Assembly: GCA_019635695.1 (NCBI GenBank)
Contig: JAHBYZ010000012.1
Span: 43,586 to 107,585 of the forward strand
DNA from: Rhizobiaceae bacterium
Lineage (GTDB): Bacteria > Pseudomonadota > Alphaproteobacteria > Rhizobiales > Rhizobiaceae
Length of the DNA stretch: 64,000 bases
Reading direction: 5' to 3'
How positions within the stretch are numbered: the first letter of the stretch is position 1; each line of letters opens with the position of its first letter. This document shows positions 56,382 through 64,000 of the stretch, piece by piece. The notes under the pieces are model-generated. The model did no database searches, was not told where the DNA came from, and saw nothing but the letters and a program-made list of their open reading frames with translations. Both the position numbers and the translations under genes were made by a program.

Positions 56382-56795
56382 ATGAAATACGGAAAAATCA
56401 ACATCGCAGCCGGCTTTCTGTTCCTTGCTGCATTCATGGCCTACGGGTTTCTCCTCATCTACCTGCGCGATTTCGCCCCAAACAAGGAGCAATGGATCGC
56501 CGAATACACCATCGGGACCCATTTCGAGGCACGTCTCGCCCATGTTCACGGCAACCTGTTCGCCCTTCTGAACGTTCTGGTCGGATACCTCTTGCTGAAA
56601 CTGCCTGTGGCGCCCGGGGCCGCGAAGGGAGTGTCCTGGCTGACGCTCGGCGGAATGCTGATGCCACTCGGCATCGTCGCCGAAATCGTCCTCGCCGCAC
56701 CGCCCATCTTTGTTCTGGTAGGTGCCATTTCGATGGTGGTCGCAATGGCCTGGCTTGGAGTCTCGGTGCTCAGAATGCGGACAGAACAGGCATGA
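56382..56795 (+). CDS. Small four-span membrane protein, end of RND operon
   Basis: Unknown protein of 137 residues with four spans (from INIAAGFLFLAAFMAYGFLL). A conserved-looking polar loop has HFEARLAHVHGNLFALLN, with three His that could bind heme or metal; this is inference. It follows the pump by 30 bases on the same strand. No family is recognised. Confidence 0.7.
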   Translation: MKYGKINIAAGFLFLAAFMAYGFLLIYLRDFAPNKEQWIAEYTIGTHFEARLAHVHGNLFALLNVLVGYLLLKLPVAPGAAKGVSWLTLGGMLMPLGIVAEIVLAAPPIFVLVGAISMVVAMAWLGVSVLRMRTEQA

Positions 56796-56962
56796 CAGGA
56801 AATGGCGCGGCCCGTTTCCGGGCGGGCCGCGCTCTCGCCGAACAATCTGCTGGGGTCCAGTCGGTCGGCACAGGTGAAACAGACAATCTTTGAATGCCGT
56901 GTCCAAGGAAAACTCCCTTCGGCACTTTGTCGCCGTGGCAAGATCGGCGAAGGATTAGCGCT

Positions 56963-58887
56963 TCAATAGTCCGTCTCGACATAGACCCCCGAGCAATCGT
57001 AGGCGACCGCCGCCGCGTGGCGCCGTTGTTCATGAAGTTGCGCGGGCTCAGGAGTTGCGTGGCGGCCGGGATGTCGGTGTCGAGCATCACCTCGACCACC
57101 GCTCCGGTGACCTCCTCGACCACCCGGACGCCGATCTCGCCGCTGTTCGGGGCCGCGAGGAGCGTCAGGGTCAGGACGTTCGTCGTGCTCGCGACCGGGA
57201 AACTCGCGCCCAGATCGGTGAGTGTCGGCGCGCCCGAGGCATCGTTCTGGACCAGTTGCCAGTTCGTGTGGGTGCCGCGCTGGAAGCCGATGCCGATGCA
57301 GTTCACCACGGCCGACAACGTCTGAGTCGTGGCCAGCGCTGTCGTCGATCCGTAGAGGCCAAAGAAGCCCATGCCGGTGGCCTGCAGGGTGACAAGCGAG
57401 AGCCGGTTCACGTAGGTGAAGCCGCCCAGCCCATCCGCGTTGCCGCGCCAGCAGACCCAGCCGGCCGAGCGTTCCTCGGCCGCCGCATCGGCGGTGGCGG
57501 CGCTGGTCACGCGCCAGCGGCGCATCGAGGTCGAAAGGTTGGTGGTGGCGAGCGTCGGCGTCGCGACCGTGCCGACGGCGGTGCGTGGCATGCCGTTGGT
57601 GTTGACGGTCGTGCCGGTGGACGGCGCCCAAGTCGCGATCCGGTTCACCCCGAAATGCGGCTGCAGCGGGAAGAACCGTCCCGAGGGGCGCTGGACGTCG
57701 AGCCATCCGGCCCCTGCGCGGTCCCGCGCATAGAGGGCGAGCTTGCCGATCGGCGGCGGCGCCGGCACGGCGCTCACCGCCGGGAGCACGACGGGTTCGG
57801 GCATCTCGACCCGGCCGCTGGTCCGATCGATCCGGATCGCCTCGTAGAAGGCCGAGCCGTCCGGGCTGACCTTGAAGCTGAAATCGTCGCTGCCAAGAAG
57901 GCCGATCAGTGCGCGGGCCGACCAGTTGGTCTTGAAAGCGAAGCTTGCATCGTTGGCGGGCGCGGCCTTATTGACCGTCGCCTCGATCCCGGCGCCCGCG
58001 TTGTTCAGGAGCACCGCAGGCGTGTTGACCGAGAGCCGGTTGTAGCTGTCGGCGGTCGCCCCGCCGAGGCCCAGAAGCTGGGCGGTCAGGTTCGCCTGGG
58101 GCATGCCGACCTGCGTCACGGCATTGGCGAAGGTCACGGTCGGCGTGTTGACCACCGTGGTGCCATTCGCGCCAGAGGTCGCGGGGCCGATGTTGACGAC
58201 CGTGGTCGACCCCGACGCGCCGCCGGTGCCGAGGTTCACGGTCTTGGTGAGGCCGGTGGTCGTCGCCCCGGTGCCCATCCCGTAGGTCGCGGTGCCCGTC
58301 GCCGTGCCGATGGTCGCGGACGCGGCCGAGACCGTGACGGTGCCGGAGGCCGTCAGCGTGCCCGAGAAGGTCTTGTTGCCGGTGAAGGTCTGGGTGCCCG
58401 CCAGGATAGCCAGTTCCGACGAGGTATTCGGCAGCATGTAGCTGCGGGTCGTGCCGGTGCTGATACCGGAGAGCGAGAATACCGCCTTCTTCGTGGGATC
58501 GGCGTCGTTGACAAGGCTGAAGACGGCGTCCGAGATGTCGCTTGGCTCGCCCACGACCTCCCAGGTAGCGCCGGTCCAGACGAGCAGCACGGCCTCGTCT
58601 TCAACCCATGTCCGCCAGCCGGTGCGCGGCGGCAGGCGCAGCCAGGCGCCGTCGGACCAGAGGGCGACGTTCAGATCCCACCCCGCCCAGTCGCCCGTCG
58701 CGCCCGAGCCGACGACGTAGCGGTCGCCGTCGGCGGGGCTCGCTGGGGGTGCTGCCAGATCCCGGTCGAGGACCGAGAGCTGGACGAGCCCGTCGAGGAT
58801 GCGGAGCGCCTCGTTGTGAGTGATGTGCTTCTGGGCCTGCGCCGCCAGGATATAGGAAAGCAGGAGATGGGTCGTGGCATCGGACAT
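56963..58887 (-). CDS. DUF2793 phage/GTA tail protein, one frameshift near the C-terminus
   Basis: Tail-fibre-like protein of about 640 residues. The DUF2793 domain is N-terminal (LLSYILAAQAQKHITHNEALR, DGDRYVVGSGATGDWAG). A long Thr/Gly/Ser repeat region (about 165-260) follows, then a C-terminal carbohydrate-binding-like part. The frame breaks at about 57012-57018: NFMNNGAT continues as AAAVAYDCSGVYVETDY one frame over, ending at 56963. One missing G in the GCG run explains it. It lies 11 bases after the truncated baseplate gene, the usual prophage/GTA order. Confidence 0.8.
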
Positions 58888-58897
58888 GGGATGGCCT

Positions 58898-59851
58898 TCA
58901 AAAGATCAGCGTGACGGATTTGGGCGCGCCGCGCCCCACGAGGGCGGCGAGTTGGTAAATGCGGATATCGAGCGTGTCGCCGGGACCGAGCAGCGCGCCC
59001 CAATCGGCGGTCTGAGCGGCGGCGGTGTAAACGGCGCTTGTGGTGGCCGCGTTCAGCACCCGCTTCACGGTCGCGCCGTCGAGGATCTCGACCTCGTAGG
59101 CTTCGAGCTCTTCGGCTAGCGGCACCTCGAGCCCGCCCCAGCTGTCGGCGGCGAGCGCGCGGGACCGGCGGGTCCAGCGGATGGTCAGATCGCCCGGCGA
59201 GCGCGGCCTGCGCCATGGCTGTTCGACATGCGCGACCGAGAACGGACGAAGCCCCACGCCAACCGGCGTGAAGGCCTGCGCGACATAAGTCTCGTCGCTG
59301 ACCGGACGGCTCGCCGGGCCGATGCGCCAGTTCCACGGGATCCCGAGATCGGCCTCGGCGATCGGCAGCGATGCCAGCGAGGCGTCCAGTATCACCACCC
59401 GCGCGCCTGCGGGCACCGAATTGCCCATCGCACCCTCGGTGCCGCGCTGGCCGCGCAGGAGCCGGGTCAAGCGATACCGGCTGGGGGCGATCAGTTCCGC
59501 CGCGCCCGCCTGCACGATCTCCCAAAGGCCGGGCGCGCTCTCAATGGCGAGCGCGTTGGCGCCGCCGAACAAGGTCAGGTCGGTGACGCTTTCCAGCGTG
59601 CCGGTGAGCAGATCGACCACAAGAGCATTACCAAGGTCGAAGCGCGACGTCGGCCCGGCGTAGAAGTCCGACACCAGTGTGCCGATCCGGGCGCGTGTGC
59701 CAAACGTGGTCAGCAGGTCAAAACCATCCGTCGAGGGACTGCGGTAGACCGCCATTTCGCCGGGCCAAGGCACGGCATGCGCAGCGGCGAAGGGCCGATG
59801 CGCGGCCTGGTCCTCGGTCAGCTGCGGCAGATCGAGCAGTATTGCTGTCAA
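58898..59851 (-). pseudogene. C-terminal fragment of GTA/phage baseplate (megatron-type) protein
   Basis: About 317 residues matching the end of the long host-specificity/baseplate protein of gene transfer agents and related phages (WPGEMAVYRSPSTDGFDLL, LTRLLRGQRGTEGAMG, VSDETYVAQAFTPVGVGLRPF). The full protein is normally over 1,000 residues. The frame meets a stop just before 59851 and IS110 sequence begins nearby, so the 5' part is gone. A TTG at 59851 is the first possible start. It is probably not functional alone. Confidence 0.8.
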
Positions 59852-59869
59852 TCGGCCCTTTAATTGCGG

Positions 59870-61181
59870 GTTTCAGTCAAGCCTGTTTTTGTCCGTACCG
59901 GGGTCATGGTCCTTTTCGAGGTCATGGCCTCATGATGATGTTCGGGTCGGATGCCTCAACGTGCGCAGCGCGGTCCATGGGCCGCAGCCGATTGAACGAG
60001 GTCACCACAACCACCGTCCCGGCGGGACATCACAGGTCTGGCTTCAGGCCTGCGATCTCTGGGTGATGTTGATGATCATGCGGGCTCCTTGCCCCACTGG
60101 AACGTTGTTCCATCGACCCAGATGCAGTGCAGGATCACGGCCAGTTTGCGGGCGACTGCGACCTGCGCCTTTTTCATGCCATTGCGCTTGGCCAGTCGCA
60201 TCCCCCAAGCTTTCAGCGCACACCACCGCCTGGTTCGATGCAGCAGCACACTGGCCGCCTCGAAGAGATAGGTTCGCAGCAGGCGGTCGCCCCATCGAGA
60301 CACATGGCCGATGGCGTCCATCTCGCCCGACTGCTTCCGCCGCGGTGTCAACCCAAGATAGGCGCCGACTGATGCTGCGTTTCGAAAGCGGGACGGATCG
60401 TCAATTGTATGGCGGAATGTCAGAGCCGTCACCACCCCGACGCCGGGCACGGTCATCAATCGCTGGGTCGTTTCGTCTGCCCGAGCCATCAGCCGAACTT
60501 GACGGTCTATCCCATCAAGTTCGCGGCAGACATGGTCATGCACGGAGAGCAACGGAAGCAAGACCGGCCAAAGCACGTGCCCGTCTCCACTCAGTTCGGC
60601 GACGCGGCGCTGGAACTGTGCAGCTATCGCCCGGGGGAAGATCAGACCATATTCCTTCAACATCGACCGAACCTGATTCTCGATGTCACGCCGCATTGTC
60701 ACGAGCCGGGCCCGGGCGATGAGCAGAGAGCGGACACGCTGACTGGCTTCGCTCTTCACCGCCACCTCGCGATACCAGCCGATCCGCACCAGTTCGGCCA
60801 GTCCGCGGGCGTCATTCTCGTCGCTCTTGTTCATCCTGACAGAGAGAGCGGCGTGTGCGTGCCTCGCATCGATGCAGACCACGGGCAAGCCGATCCGCTT
60901 CAGCTCGTGCCAGAGCCAGCTCGACATCGCGCCGGTTTCAAAACCAACGCGCTCGGCTCGAGGTGCCTTCTTTGCCAGCAGCGCCGCCAGAGCGCCGGGA
61001 TCTGATTTCGCCCGGCCCTCGAACGTAACGCGACCAGACTCATCGACGACGCAGATCGCGGTTTCCTTCTGTGAGACGTCTAGCCCGACAAACTGACCCA
61101 TTATGATATCCTCCTGTTGTTACCAGGACGAGACTGCCATCACCGGGCGACTGGGACACGCCGGCAGCAATTACGCCATCG
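59870..61181 (-). mobile_element. IS110-family insertion sequence (ends approximate)
   Basis: The transposase gene at 60076-61101 plus about 200 non-coding bases on its 3' side and 80 on its 5' side. IS110 elements lack clear terminal repeats, so the limits are judged from where baseplate homology (59851) and IS21 sequence (61182) begin. Three inverted repeats lie in the 3' flank (59970-59985, 60016-60028, 60033-60052). Confidence 0.6.
60076..61101 (-). CDS. IS110-family transposase
   Basis: Serine/DEDD-type recombinase of 341 residues. The N-terminal RuvC-like DEDD domain has [11 protein letters not shown] (Asp8), an [13 protein letters not shown]lu, and [14 protein letters not shown]. The C-terminal Transposase_20 domain has [12 protein letters not shown] and [18 protein letters not shown] with the catalytic-type Ser. 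Full length. An AGGAGG site lies nine bases before the ATG. Members of this family are guided by a bridge RNA from their own non-coding flank. Confidence 0.95.
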   Translation of the reverse strand: MGQFVGLDVSQKETAICVVDESGRVTFEGRAKSDPGALAALLAKKAPRAERVGFETGAMSSWLWHELKRIGLPVVCIDARHAHAALSVRMNKSDENDARGLAELVRIGWYREVAVKSEASQRVRSLLIARARLVTMRRDIENQVRSMLKEYGLIFPRAIAAQFQRRVAELSGDGHVLWPVLLPLLSVHDHVCRELDGIDRQVRLMARADETTQRLMTVPGVGVVTALTFRHTIDDPSRFRNAASVGAYLGLTPRRKQSGEMDAIGHVSRWGDRLLRTYLFEAASVLLHRTRRWCALKAWGMRLAKRNGMKKAQVAVARKLAVILHCIWVDGTTFQWGKEPA

Positions 61182-61198
61182 TGCGCAAAGTTGACCCT

Positions 61199-61222
61199 GG
61201 ATCGGCGTCCAATATTGACCCC
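61199..61222 (+). repeat. IS21 inner inverted repeat, left end
   Basis: 24 bases ending in AATATTGACCCC, the inverted partner of 63602-63625. Confidence 0.8.
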
Positions 61223-61242
61223 CTCATAGTGCACGACGGTGA

Positions 61243-61291
61243 GCGCCCGACCGGGTGGAGCTGGTCTGGGTTGCGCAGCCCGGTCGGGCGC
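61243..61291. repeat. 13-bp inverted repeat after istB
   Basis: GCGCCCGACCGGG at 61243-61255 pairs perfectly with 61279-61291 across a 23-base loop. No T run follows on either strand, so it is not a standard terminator; it may protect the element from read-through. Confidence 0.6.
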
Positions 61292-61311
61292 GTCGGTGAG
61301 ACTTTCCGGCT

Positions 61312-62046
61312 TTAGCTTTGAGAGCGGTTCTTGAAGCGCCAGGATTCGTTGCCGGTCTCGATGATCTCGCAGTGATGGGTGAGCCGGTCGAGCAGAGCGG
61401 TGGTCATCTTGGCGTCGCCAAAGACGGCGGGCCATTCCCCAAAGGCGAGATTGGTGGTGACGATGATCGAGGTCCGTTCGTAGAGCCGGCTGATCAGATG
61501 GAAGAGCAGTTGCCCTCCGGCCTGGGCGAAGGGCAGATAGCCGAGTTCATCGAGCACGGCGAAGTCGAGCCGCGTGAGGTAGTCGGCGAGGCGTCCTTGC
61601 TTTCCGGCGCGATGCTCGGTCTCGAGGCGGTTGACCAGATCGACGACGTTGAAGAAGCGGCCGCGGGCTCCATTGCGGATGAGGGAGCGGGCGATTGCAA
61701 TAGCCAGGTGCGACTTGCCCGTGCCGGTGCCGCCGATGAGCACGGCGTTGCGCTGGTCGACGACGAAGGCGCCGGTGGCGAGATCGCGCACGAGCGTCTC
61801 GTTGACCGGCGTGTCGGCAAAGTCGAAGTCGTCGATGTCCTTGGCCAGCGGCAGCTTGGCGACGGTGAGCTGGTATTTGATGGAGCGTGCCTGCTTCTCC
61901 GCGATCTCGGCCGAGAGCAGGTCGCCGACGACCCTCGGCGGCTCGTGCTGGCGCTTGATGGCGGTGGCCATGATCTCGTCATAGGCGCTGCGCATGCCGT
62001 AGAGCTTCAGCGTTCCCATCAGGTCCAGAACCTGGGTGCGTTCCAT
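61312..62046 (-). CDS. istB: IS21 helper ATPase IstB
   Basis: AAA+ transposition helper of 244 residues. Walker A is [17 protein letters not shown] and Walker [13 protein letters not shown]; the C-terminal [19 protein letters not shown] is the DnaC-like sensor region. It works with IstA to choose the target and activate strand transfer. It overlaps istA by one base. Confidence 0.95.
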   Translation of the reverse strand: MERTQVLDLMGTLKLYGMRSAYDEIMATAIKRQHEPPRVVGDLLSAEIAEKQARSIKYQLTVAKLPLAKDIDDFDFADTPVNETLVRDLATGAFVVDQRNAVLIGGTGTGKSHLAIAIARSLIRNGARGRFFNVVDLVNRLETEHRAGKQGRLADYLTRLDFAVLDELGYLPFAQAGGQLLFHLISRLYERTSIIVTTNLAFGEWPAVFGDAKMTTALLDRLTHHCEIIETGNESWRFKNRSQS

Positions 62047-63545
62047 CAGCTTGCCCTCCTGAGGCTGTCGTAGCGGGCGCAGTCGGCCTGCGGTTCATGA
62101 CGCAGGCGCAGCGCGTCGGGTGTGAGGATGGTGACGGCCGGCGCCGGATCGCGCCGGCGCGCCAGGATGTTGAGTATGACAGCGGACGAGCAGACGTTCT
62201 CGGCGAGCGCCTGCTGGCAGGCAGCCTCGACGGCTTCGATCCCGTCCGACAGCACCGTCGTCAGGATCGACACCATCTGACGGTCGCCGTCGTCCGCAGC
62301 CTTAAGCCTGCGTCTGACCCGCTCCATTCCCGGCGGCAGCTCCCAGCCCTGGAACGGCGCGCCGTTGCGCAGGGCGCCGGGCTTGCGGGCGAGCACCGGG
62401 ACATAGTGCCAGGGATTGTAGACCGTCTGGTTGCGACCGAAGCAACGCGCATGCTCTCCAACGATCGTGCCATCCTGGCGGATGACGATGCGGTCGGCAT
62501 AGGCCTGGATCTCGACCGGGCGGCCGACCGCGGTCGACTGCACCGAGTATTTGTTGTTGTCGAAGCGCACGGTGCAGGTCTTCGTTACCGAGGCAGGCAC
62601 CGTGTGGAAGCCGTCGAAGGGGCCGCGATACTCGACCAGCTTGCTCCGTTCCTCCTCGAACACCTCCCAGATCGTGCGCTCCGGCTGGTCGACATGGCGG
62701 TGAACCTTGGCATAAGCGACGCACCTGTCGAGCAGCCAGGCATTCAGCTCCTCGTAGCTCCTGAAGCGCAGCCGTGGCGTGAAGAAGCGCTCGCGCACCA
62801 GGCCGACCTGGTTCTCGACCTGACCCTTCTCCCAGCCCGAGGCCGGCGTGCAGGCGACGGGCTGCACCAGATAGTGGCTGCACATCTGCAGGAAGCGGCG
62901 ATTGTATTGACGGTCCTTGCCGACGAAGATCGTCTCAACCGCTGTCTTCATGTTGTCGTAGATGCCGCGCGTGCAGGCGCCGCCGAAGAAGGCGAAGGCC
63001 CGGTCGTGGGCGTCGAACACCATCTCCTGCGTCTCGCGCGGATAAGCCCTGACGAACATCATGCGGCTGTGGCAGAGCCGGACATGGGCCACCTTCACCG
63101 TCACGGTGACCCCGTTGATCAGGACGATCTCGTGGCTCCAGTCGAACTGGTAGGCGTCGCCCGACGCGAAGAGCAGCGGCACGTAGGCCTCGGCCGTCGC
63201 CGATCCTCTCGTCTTCGCCCAGCTCCCGGCATATCGGCGCACGGCGTCGTAGCCGCCCTCATAGCCGAGCGCGCGCAGTTCCTCATAGATCCGGATCAGC
63301 GTCAGTTGCTCACGCGCCGCCTTGCCGAGATTGCCGTTCAGGAGCCCGTCGAGCTGGTCCTTCCACGGTCCGATCTTCGGCTTCGGTTGTCGCTCTCGCT
63401 CATAGGAGAACGATGTCTCGTCGGACCTGAGGATCTTGCGGACCGTGTTGCGCGACACGTGCAGCTCGCGGCAGATCCGCTTGAGCGACCACCCCTGCAC
63501 ATGAAAGGCACGCCGAACCCGGGCGATCGTATCCACTGTCTTCAT
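62046..63545 (-). CDS. istA: IS21 transposase IstA
   Basis: DDE transposase of 499 residues. An N-terminal HTH ([21 protein letters not shown]) binds the element ends; catalytic acidic residues lie in [18 protein letters not shown] and [14 protein letters not shown]-terminal beta-barrel domain follows. No disruption is seen, so the element could be active. Confidence 0.95.
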   Translation of the reverse strand: MKTVDTIARVRRAFHVQGWSLKRICRELHVSRNTVRKILRSDETSFSYERERQPKPKIGPWKDQLDGLLNGNLGKAAREQLTLIRIYEELRALGYEGGYDAVRRYAGSWAKTRGSATAEAYVPLLFASGDAYQFDWSHEIVLINGVTVTVKVAHVRLCHSRMMFVRAYPRETQEMVFDAHDRAFAFFGGACTRGIYDNMKTAVETIFVGKDRQYNRRFLQMCSHYLVQPVACTPASGWEKGQVENQVGLVRERFFTPRLRFRSYEELNAWLLDRCVAYAKVHRHVDQPERTIWEVFEEERSKLVEYRGPFDGFHTVPASVTKTCTVRFDNNKYSVQSTAVGRPVEIQAYADRIVIRQDGTIVGEHARCFGRNQTVYNPWHYVPVLARKPGALRNGAPFQGWELPPGMERVRRRLKAADDGDRQMVSILTTVLSDGIEAVEAACQQALAENVCSSAVILNILARRRDPAPAVTILTPDALRLRHEPQADCARYDSLRRAS

Positions 63546-63601
63546 CCCCTCTCCACCCGCTCGCCAAAACGAACGGATGGTCGCAGATCGACTTCATGAG
63601 G

Positions 63602-63660
63602 GGGGTCAAAATTGGACGCCGATCCTCCCGTCTAAGGGGTCAAAATTGCATGCCGATTCA
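63602..63660 (-). repeat. IS21 right-end repeats (two copies of the GGGGTCAAAATTG motif)
   Basis: Two related segments, 63602-63625 and 63636-63660, both starting GGGGTCAAAATTG. The first is the inverted partner of the left end. Multiple such sites are the known IstA-binding pattern. Confidence 0.75.
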
Positions 63661-63662
63661 CA

Positions 63663-63946
63663 GTCATAGCCCGGACGCCCCGTCGCCGCCGGAACCGACC
63701 GGCCAAAGCCGAGCCCGGCCATGTCCAGACCGCCTACGAACGCGTCGATCACGCGAACCGGCGCATCCGCCGCAACCTAGTCCTCAAGACGCGCCGGCAG
63801 CAGCGCGCACTGGTCCCGCTCGTCTCCCACGATAGAGCTCATGAAAATGGCCGCACCCTTCCAGATGCGGCCATCTTACCTGATTTGCTCGGCTAGTTCT
63901 CACACAGCCTGCTCGGCGGGGCTTCGATCGAGCGCCGGAGCGCGGC
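63663..63946. other. Unassigned 284-base segment
   Basis: No convincing gene. A plus-strand frame reads HVQTAYERVDHANRRIRRN and continues to about 63897 but matches no family known to me and may be a remnant. A 9-bp hairpin at 63847-63874 (ATGGCCGCA/TGCGGCCAT) could end the gene on the right; it is followed on the minus strand by only four T. Confidence 0.45.
63847..63874 (-). terminator. Possible terminator of the right-edge gene
   Basis: Perfect 9-bp stem, 10-base loop, then TTTT on the minus strand. It lies 73 bases beyond the stop codon at 63947. Confidence 0.5.
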
Positions 63947-64000
63947 TCAGCCGCGCGCCTTCTCGTAGCGTTCCAGGACGTAGTCCCAGTTGATCAGGCT
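63947..64000 (-). CDS. C-terminus of probable Fe/Mn superoxide dismutase (partial)
   Basis: Seventeen residues, SLINWDYVLERYEKARG, then TGA; the rest lies beyond the right edge. The NW-x-x-V-x-x-R(Y/F) ending is typical of rhizobial Fe/Mn superoxide dismutases, which remove superoxide. The fragment is too short for certainty. Confidence 0.5.
   Translation of the reverse strand, partial: SLINWDYVLERYEKARG

Larger units (their letters stand above)
61182..63662 (-). mobile_element. IS21-family insertion sequence
   Basis: istA and istB in the usual overlapping order, flanked by inverted ends. GGATCGGCGTCCAAT-type 24-base segments at 61199-61222 (plus) and 63602-63625 (minus) match at 23 of 24 positions. 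Outer limits at TG 61182 and CA 63662 are the best guess; no target duplication is obvious. Confidence 0.82.

Noticed and set aside
58898..59851. Complete tail gene with its own start
   Set aside because: Family proteins are far longer, the first possible start is a TTG at the edge of homology, and IS sequence follows.
61243..61291. Inverted repeat as istB terminator
   Set aside because: Strong stem but a 23-base loop and no T run on either strand.

Overview
The window reads as chromosome of a GC-rich alphaproteobacterium, most likely order Hyphomicrobiales/Rhizobiales (Phyllobacteriaceae-like). This rests on gene order (erpA, dgt, argS, SPOR protein, nagZ, scpAB, tatABC, serS, surE, pcm, an NlpD-like protein, yajC, secDF), a fused SecDF, TrmFO, a SecDF-adjacent Mth938 protein and a DUF1127 gene. 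No species can be named from sequence alone.

Bases 1-23,700 are dense housekeeping genes, nearly all on the plus strand: Fe-S assembly, dNTP hydrolysis, two tRNA synthetases, cell-wall recycling, condensin partners ScpA/ScpB, Tat and Sec export and envelope maintenance. An orphan ABC ATPase followed by a small repeat array sits between scpB and tatA. Bases 23,700-24,200 (minus strand) carry a DUF1127 micro-gene followed by two tandem copies of a small RNA. Each copy folds into three hairpins whose loops all expose CCUCCUCC-type anti-Shine-Dalgarno motifs, and the last hairpin doubles as a terminator. Bases 24,400-29,000 hold a DUF2157/GDYXXLXY membrane pair, a tRNA-Leu(UAG), trigger factor, a lone cobF and an ArsC-like protein.

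Bases 28,950-38,500 (minus) hold the block rlpA, dacF, tmk, holB, metG, tatD, MBL hydrolase, ybaK, plus a Cdd1-like and an SH3 protein. Bases 38,800-44,970 (plus) form one operon: a betaine-type ABC importer with a duplicated-fused permease, followed by an APH/choline-kinase-like phosphotransferase and a threonine-synthase-like PLP enzyme. Transporter, kinase and PLP enzyme may form one catabolic route.

From about 45,000 the content changes to accessory genes. A minus-strand operon encodes a hemerythrin RIC protein, DUF2478, UbiT, UbiU, UbiV and NnrS. It is divergent from an Rrf2/NsrR regulator with a cysteine-ligated cluster signature, and NsrR-like palindromes lie in the shared promoter. 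It joins nitric-oxide defence to oxygen-independent ubiquinone synthesis. Next comes a TetR-controlled RND efflux system led by a cytochrome b561 and flanked by two small 4-TM proteins. After that are the last two tail genes of a prophage/gene-transfer-agent relic (frameshifted DUF2793 protein and a truncated baseplate protein), an IS110-family element, an IS21-family element (istA/istB), and finally the C-terminus of what is probably a superoxide dismutase.

Three genes (SPOR protein, DUF2478, DUF2793) each show a single-base loss in a GC-rich run. These may be real mutations or sequence errors.
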